In this document: positions 59,766 through 64,000 of the stretch, piece after piece
Layout of the letters: each line of letters begins with the position of its first letter
Numbering within the stretch: the first letter of the stretch is position 1
Source of the DNA: Clostridia bacterium
GTDB lineage: Bacteria; Bacillota; Clostridia; Christensenellales; Aristaeellaceae
Reading direction: 5' to 3'
Length of the DNA: 64,000 bases
Assembly (NCBI GenBank): GCA_017502305.1
Contig: JAFVVG010000041.1
Coordinates: 1 to 64,000, forward strand
The notes under the pieces: model-generated
Told to the model about the DNA's origin: nothing
The model's database searches: none
The model's input: only the letters and a program-made list of their open reading frames with translations
Program-made: the position numbers and the translations under genes

Positions 59766-59994
59766 TACGCGCGAATTTCTGCAGGCCCCACTTGCCGATT
59801 CCGACCACAGCAGCAATGACGCCAACTTTCAGCAGCGTCACCAGCATGTTGGTCACGATCATAGGCACAACCGCCTCCGCCGGCAGATTGCTGTAAGCAG
59901 CGGCCATGTCCTTGGTTGACCACATGTACACAATGGCCAGCACACCCAGCATGCCAGCCGCCACCCGCCAGGGAACCCATTTGCCGTCCTTCAT
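59746..59994 (-). CDS. small membrane protein
   Basis: 82 aa with two hydrophobic helices (~10-25 and ~45-66) and a basic tail (KFARKKSQ). No family known. ATG 59994 has GAGGTGAGG upstream. It is preceded by the ABC terminator, so it has its own start signals or depends on read-through. Confidence 0.55.
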   Translation of the reverse strand: MKDGKWVPWRVAAGMLGVLAIVYMWSTKDMAAAYSNLPAEAVVPMIVTNMLVTLLKVGVIAAVVGIGKWGLQKFARKKSQGS

Positions 59995-60091
59995 GCCCTC
60001 ACCTCTTTCTGCATCCACTCTACCATCCCATGCGTTCACAGGCAAGGGATATTGTCCGAAAACAACACCGCGCTGCCTCAATCATACAAAA

Positions 60092-60117
60092 ACAGCGGAG
60101 ACCGAAGTCTCCGCTGT
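60092..60117. terminator. terminator of the sugar ABC operon
   Basis: ACAGCGGAGAC (60092-60102), loop CGAA, GTCTCCGCTGT (60107-60117); T-runs on both sides. Confidence 0.9.
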
Positions 60118-60130
60118 CTGTTTGTTTTGA

Positions 60131-61615
60131 TTATTCCTTCACGCCGCCAACAGCAACGCCAGCGATGATGTACTTGCTGAAGCAGAAGTACACGATCAGC
60201 AGGGGCAGAGCCGTCAGGGTCAGGCCCAGGTAGATGGAGCCATATTCGGTACGATAGATGTCGCCGCGCAGCTCCTTCACCATCATGGGCAGGGTCTTCA
60301 TTTCGGCCTTGGACAACAGCATCAGGGGAGTGAGGTAGTTGTTCCAGGAGGCGATGACAGCCATGATGCCCATGGTAGCCATGGCAGGCACCATGATGGG
60401 CAGGATGATCTTGTTGTAGGTGTAGAACTCGCCGGCGCCGTCGATACGGGCAGCTTCCACCAGGGAGATCTGGAAGTTGGCTTCCAGATACTGCTTGAAG
60501 AAGAAGACCGTGGAGGCGGACGCGATGGCGGGAATCACCAGCGGCAGGTAGCTGTTGGTCCATTCCAGCTGATACATGAACATGAAGAAGCCGGTACCGG
60601 TAACCTGGCCGGGAATCATGATGATGGCCAGAATCACGCTGTAGAGGAACTTCGCACCCTTGAAGCGGTACACCGTCAGGCCGTAAGCGGTCAGGGCGGA
60701 GAAGTACACGCTCAGGATGGTGGAGCCAAAGGCGATGATGGCGCTGTTCTTGAAGCCAACCATGACGTCAAAGCCCTTGGACTGCAGGATGTACCAGTTG
60801 TTGGACAGGAACGTGGAGGGGATCAGGGACATGCCGCCCTGAATCTGCTGAGAGTTACGGGTGGCGTTCACGATCATGATCCAGAAGGGCAGCAGGCTGA
60901 GGATACTCAGCGCGATGCACAGCACATAGATCATGGTGCGCTTGGTGTTGGTCACGCTGGTGCAGTGCAGCAGAAGCGCGATGATAGGCATCAGCAGCAT
61001 GGCAATCGCCACGGGCCAGTTCATCACAGGATTGCTGTAGGGCAGCTTCACGGGGATGGCGTTGAGCCGCAGCACCACATAAAGCAATACAACCACAGCG
61101 ATCAGGTTAAAGAAGCTGGCAAAGGTATACACCTTGCTCACCGGCCTGCTGCCGCCGGCCCAAACCAGGGCCAGGGCGAGGACAAGCAGCCCAAGGGCTA
61201 CCCAGGTCGATGTATAATACGCAGAATAATCCGTGGGATACACGCCGCCGTTCTGGTTAACGACCTGCATATCCACCTGGATATCGGCAGGCAGCTTGTT
61301 GGGCAGCAGGGAATACTTCAGGCCAGCAGCAGACTCAGCGCTTTCCAGCTCAGCCTTCTGGGCCAGCAGCTCGTCCAGCTCGGCCTTTTCCTTGTCGACC
61401 TTTTCCTGCTGCTTGGCGATGCCCTTCTCGTTGTCGTCCTTCTTCTGCTCACGCACCAGCTTATCCTCGGCGCGCTTCACATTGCCTTCCTGCTTGGTGA
61501 TCTCCTCCTGAATGGCGTCGATCGTATTATCTTCGAAGGTGGCAATGGGCATGAACATGCACAGAATGGACAGGGCAATCAGGATGGTATAGATGATCCG
61601 GCGAATCGGTTTCAT
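60131..61615 (-). CDS. sugar ABC permease (MalG-like) with coiled-coil insertion
   Basis: 494 aa, far longer than the usual 270-300. Residues ~9-27 form the first helix; ~30-100 a charged coiled coil rich in Glu, Lys and Gln, outside the membrane if topology is standard; ~130-240 several extra helices; ~250-494 is the normal MalG core with the EAA loop EAARIDGAGEF (~395-405). 4-base overlap (ATGA) with the MalF-like gene. The role of the extension is unknown. Confidence 0.85.
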   Translation of the reverse strand: MKPIRRIIYTILIALSILCMFMPIATFEDNTIDAIQEEITKQEGNVKRAEDKLVREQKKDDNEKGIAKQQEKVDKEKAELDELLAQKAELESAESAAGLKYSLLPNKLPADIQVDMQVVNQNGGVYPTDYSAYYTSTWVALGLLVLALALVWAGGSRPVSKVYTFASFFNLIAVVVLLYVVLRLNAIPVKLPYSNPVMNWPVAIAMLLMPIIALLLHCTSVTNTKRTMIYVLCIALSILSLLPFWIMIVNATRNSQQIQGGMSLIPSTFLSNNWYILQSKGFDVMVGFKNSAIIAFGSTILSVYFSALTAYGLTVYRFKGAKFLYSVILAIIMIPGQVTGTGFFMFMYQLEWTNSYLPLVIPAIASASTVFFFKQYLEANFQISLVEAARIDGAGEFYTYNKIILPIMVPAMATMGIMAVIASWNNYLTPLMLLSKAEMKTLPMMVKELRGDIYRTEYGSIYLGLTLTALPLLIVYFCFSKYIIAGVAVGGVKE

Positions 61616-62592
61616 TTGCCCACCCCCTTAATCTTCTTGGCACCCTTGTCGCGGTCCTTCATGATGGCAGAGAGGATCAGCGAGCAGATGACAATGATGA
61701 AGAACAGCACAACAGACGCCGCGCTGGCCATGTTGAAGTTATTGGGCGAATCGAAGCCCTGGGTATAAATGAAACGGGCAACTGTGTTGGTGGTATTGTC
61801 GGGATTGCCGCGGGTCATCAGGTGCGGGATGTCGAACATGGTCAGGCCGCCCACGAGGGAGGTAACCAGGTTGTACAGCAGAATGGGCTTGATGAGCGGC
61901 AGGGTGATCTTCCAGAAAGTCTGACGGGAAGAGCAGCCGTCCACCAGGGCCGCCTCGAACAAAGCGGGGTTGATGCCCAAAATACCGGCGATCATGATGA
62001 TCATGGTATTGCCATACCACATCCACCACTGGATGAAAGAAACCAGACCACGGGCAGAAGTTACGTTACGGAAGAACTCGAAAGGCGTGTTCATCAGGCC
62101 GAACTGCTGCATCATGGTGTTCACAGGAGCCACGGGGAAATCGAACAGAGACATGAACAGAATACCAATGGTAGCAGCGGTGATGATGTTGGGCATGAAG
62201 ATCAGAACCTTGAAGCCGCCCTGGAAGCGCAGCCGCATACGGCTGTCAGTAAACCAGCTGGCCAGGATCAGCGCCATGCCGATCTGGGGCACAAAGTTGA
62301 ACACCCACATGATAACCGTGTTACCAATGGACTGCCAGAAGAGATTGGAAATCTCAGAACCGAAGTTGAAAAGCTTCGCGAAGTTATCAAAACCGATGAT
62401 CTTGTTATCCAGCACCTTCGCCCAGGTGGCGGCGTCCGTCAGGGACGTACGGAAGGTGAAGAAAATGGGGTAAAGCTGGAAAATCAGGAAAACGATGAAA
62501 AAAGGAGCTACAAAGAAGTAGCCGTATTTATCATAGCTGATGGATTTGCGCTTGGCCGGTTTCGCCTGCGCGTTAGTGGAAACCTTTTGCAT
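61612..62592 (-). CDS. sugar ABC permease (MalF-like)
   Basis: 326 aa with about six helices; EAA loop EAALVDGCSSRQTFWKITLP near 222. Partners the MalG-like permease and the binding protein upstream. ATG 62592. Confidence 0.88.
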   Translation of the reverse strand: MQKVSTNAQAKPAKRKSISYDKYGYFFVAPFFIVFLIFQLYPIFFTFRTSLTDAATWAKVLDNKIIGFDNFAKLFNFGSEISNLFWQSIGNTVIMWVFNFVPQIGMALILASWFTDSRMRLRFQGGFKVLIFMPNIITAATIGILFMSLFDFPVAPVNTMMQQFGLMNTPFEFFRNVTSARGLVSFIQWWMWYGNTMIIMIAGILGINPALFEAALVDGCSSRQTFWKITLPLIKPILLYNLVTSLVGGLTMFDIPHLMTRGNPDNTTNTVARFIYTQGFDSPNNFNMASAASVVLFFIIVICSLILSAIMKDRDKGAKKIKGVGK

Positions 62593-62696
62593 TCTTCCAC
62601 CCCTTTAGCTTGTTTGATTTCACCCCGCGCGGGGTGTATGACGCGAACCGGATTCCTCCTTGCCGAAAGAACCCGGCGGGAGAATCAGGGAAAAGG

Positions 62697-62745
62697 AGAA
62701 AAGGGGCTGCCTCTGCCCCAATAAAGTTGCAGGAGGCAGCCCCAG
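62697..62745 (-). terminator. partial terminator between binding protein and permeases
   Basis: GGGGCTGCCTC and GAGGCAGCCCC arms (62743-62733 and 62713-62703), 19-base loop, TTTTCTCC on the minus strand. Such hairpins keep binding-protein mRNA more abundant than permease mRNA. Confidence 0.75.
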
Positions 62746-62783
62746 GTGTGCTAATCAGTGATCGCTTTTACGCGATGAGATGA

Positions 62784-64000
62784 TTATTCAACCACCAGCT
62801 CGGGGAACTGAGCAGTGACCTGAGCCTTGAAGTCGGCGATGGCAGTGTCCAGATCCTTCTCGCCCTTGGAGTAGGGAGTGGTGACGAAGTCGCTCCACAG
62901 GGAGTTCATCTTCTCGTCGTAGTCGGTCATGATGGAGCCGTTGGCCAGGTTAGCAGCCTGAGCAAAGATGGTGTAGTGGTCCTGACCGCCCAGGAAGGGG
63001 TTGGGAGTGCCGCCCTCGGCCAGAATCTTGTCAACCACAGCGTTGGAGCCGACGAAGTCGCCGGAGTCCTTGGCATAGGCGTACAGGAAGTCTTCGCTCA
63101 TGGTGAAGTACAGGATGAATTCCTTGATAGCAGCCTTCTTGGCTTCGTCAGCAGCCTCAACCTTAGCAGCGTTGGCGCCGATCCAGGTGCCGCCCCAGCT
63201 GTAGCCCACAGGGCCAGCGACCATGCGCCAGTCACCATAGGTGCCGCCGTCGGCTTCGCAAGCAGCCTTCATCTCTTCGTCGGTCATCTTGTCGTTGGTG
63301 GTCAGGCCGCAGTTGGGCTTCAGGGTGTAGTGCAGGCCCCAGGTGGGCAGGAAGAAGCACAGGGTGGTGTCGGTCTTCATGCCGGCGAACCACACTTCGG
63401 ACCAAGCGTTGCCCTTGTTGGACAGGTCGTCCTGCTCCAGTTCCACAGCCAGGTCGAGGTAATCATACAGGACGTCGTCGATAACCAGCTTGTTATCAAC
63501 AACCCAGCCCTGAGAACGGCCGAAGTTGAAAGCGTTCCAGATGTCGCCAGCGCCAACAACCATCTTCACGGCGCCTTCGGACTTCTCGTTGATTTCAGCG
63601 GCGGTATCCATGAACAGATCCCAGTCAGCAACCTTGGCCTGGAACTCTTCAGGAGTGGTCACGCCCAGATACTTCTCGGCCAGGGAGGCACGATACATCA
63701 GAGCGCCGGGGGTAGCCTGCCAGGACAGACCCTTCAGTTCGCCGGTAGCAGTGTTGGTGCCGATCTGCTTCATCACGGGGATAGCAGCAGCAACTTCTTC
63801 CTCGGTGATGCCAACCTTAGCCAGGTCAGCGGTCACAGCGGAGTTCACATACTTCTTCACGAAGGCAGCTTCCAGGGTGAAGATGTCGGGAGCTTCGTCG
63901 GAGGCAGCGGCGGAAGCCATGATGGCATCAACCTTGGAGGTGTACTCGCCACCGTCGGTGGGATAGATGGTGTAGTTGATCTTTACGTTGGGATGGGCGG
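62784..64000 (-). CDS. extracellular sugar-binding protein, 5' end outside window
   Basis: C-terminal ~400 residues of a family 1 solute-binding protein; the frame is open to base 64000 (INYTIYPTDGGEYTSKVDAI before the first internal Met at 63920), so signal peptide and lipobox are missing. Trp-rich segments such as WDLFMDTAAEIN and GPVGYSWGGTWIGAN fit sugar contacts. With the two permeases it forms an importer; an ATPase is not encoded here, as usual for MsmK-type sharing. Confidence 0.88.
   Translation of the reverse strand, partial: AHPNVKINYTIYPTDGGEYTSKVDAIMASAAASDEAPDIFTLEAAFVKKYVNSAVTADLAKVGITEEEVAAAIPVMKQIGTNTATGELKGLSWQATPGALMYRASLAEKYLGVTTPEEFQAKVADWDLFMDTAAEINEKSEGAVKMVVGAGDIWNAFNFGRSQGWVVDNKLVIDDVLYDYLDLAVELEQDDLSNKGNAWSEVWFAGMKTDTTLCFFLPTWGLHYTLKPNCGLTTNDKMTDEEMKAACEADGGTYGDWRMVAGPVGYSWGGTWIGANAAKVEAADEAKKAAIKEFILYFTMSEDFLYAYAKDSGDFVGSNAVVDKILAEGGTPNPFLGGQDHYTIFAQAANLANGSIMTDYDEKMNSLWSDFVTTPYSKGEKDLDTAIADFKAQVTAQFPELVVE

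Overview
The window is about 60% GC and gene-dense. It looks like the chromosome of a spore-forming Firmicute of class Clostridia, possibly a gut or rumen lineage (Christensenellales or Oscillospirales-like; the exact family is inference). The evidence is: the Gram-positive operon rimP-nusA-ylxR-ylxQ-infB-rbfA-nrnA-truB-ribF; the operon ylxM-ffh-rpsP-khpA-rimM-trmD; spore-related proteins (CotF-like, GerMN, BofC-like); ECF-type pantothenate uptake; and consensus sigma-A promoters with 17-base spacers. No rRNA, tRNA, IS element, prophage or CRISPR array was found.

Layout. 1-2000: pyrE-pyrB-pyrI pyrimidine genes. 2000-4300: XRE/cupin regulator and acyl-CoA ligase. 4336-6205 (minus): dihydrouridine synthase, then a SAM methyltransferase behind a roughly 190-nt structured leader. 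6314-8881: three-gene ABC exporter. 8951-17730 (minus): Cthe_2159-like lipoprotein, recO, GerMN protein, AlkZ-like glycosylase, CotF-like coat protein, MATE pump, zinc-ribbon protein behind a probable structured RNA, and an MFS transporter. 17881-19559: ECF sigma factor with a DUF4349 membrane partner. 19608-28393 (minus): translation/transcription operon. 28768-29646: radical SAM activase-like protein. 29729-32056: an AT-rich orphan gene, an HTH protein of unknown role and a small membrane protein. 32056-35888 (minus): trmD to ylxM. 35992-39934 (minus): two exported proteins and a HAD phosphatase. 40015-40599: BofC-like protein. 40785-43380 (minus): archaeal-type phosphoglycerate mutase broken by an in-frame TAG, and glycerol-1-phosphate dehydrogenase. 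43701-44895: infC-rpmI-rplT with an attenuator leader. 45095-47935: TRAP (mtrB), pfkA, an OadB-type sodium pump subunit and its small partner. 48013-53318: TPR protein, pyruvate kinase, barstar-like protein, zinc ribbon-dinB-NUDIX. 53365-57573 (minus): hom, coaX, ECF S component, second MATE pump. 57718-64000: GH42 beta-galactosidase facing a sugar ABC transporter (two permeases and a truncated binding protein).

The strongest unexplained signal is a family of dispersed intergenic arrays of tiny perfect hairpins (22773-23158, 33300-33580, 40600-40750, 50761-51060). They share an order of modules, three-base loops, and stems whose bases differ between copies yet stay complementary. Two of the arrays lie inside essential translation operons. 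A separate row of eight hairpins (13689-13940) fills the 3' untranslated region of a coat-protein gene.

Other signals worth following are: a possible leader-peptide attenuator before a methyltransferase (5041-5267); an unassigned structured RNA (16270-16512); TRAP co-transcribed with phosphofructokinase; the amber-interrupted phosphoglycerate mutase; and a sugar-transporter permease with a large coiled-coil insertion.
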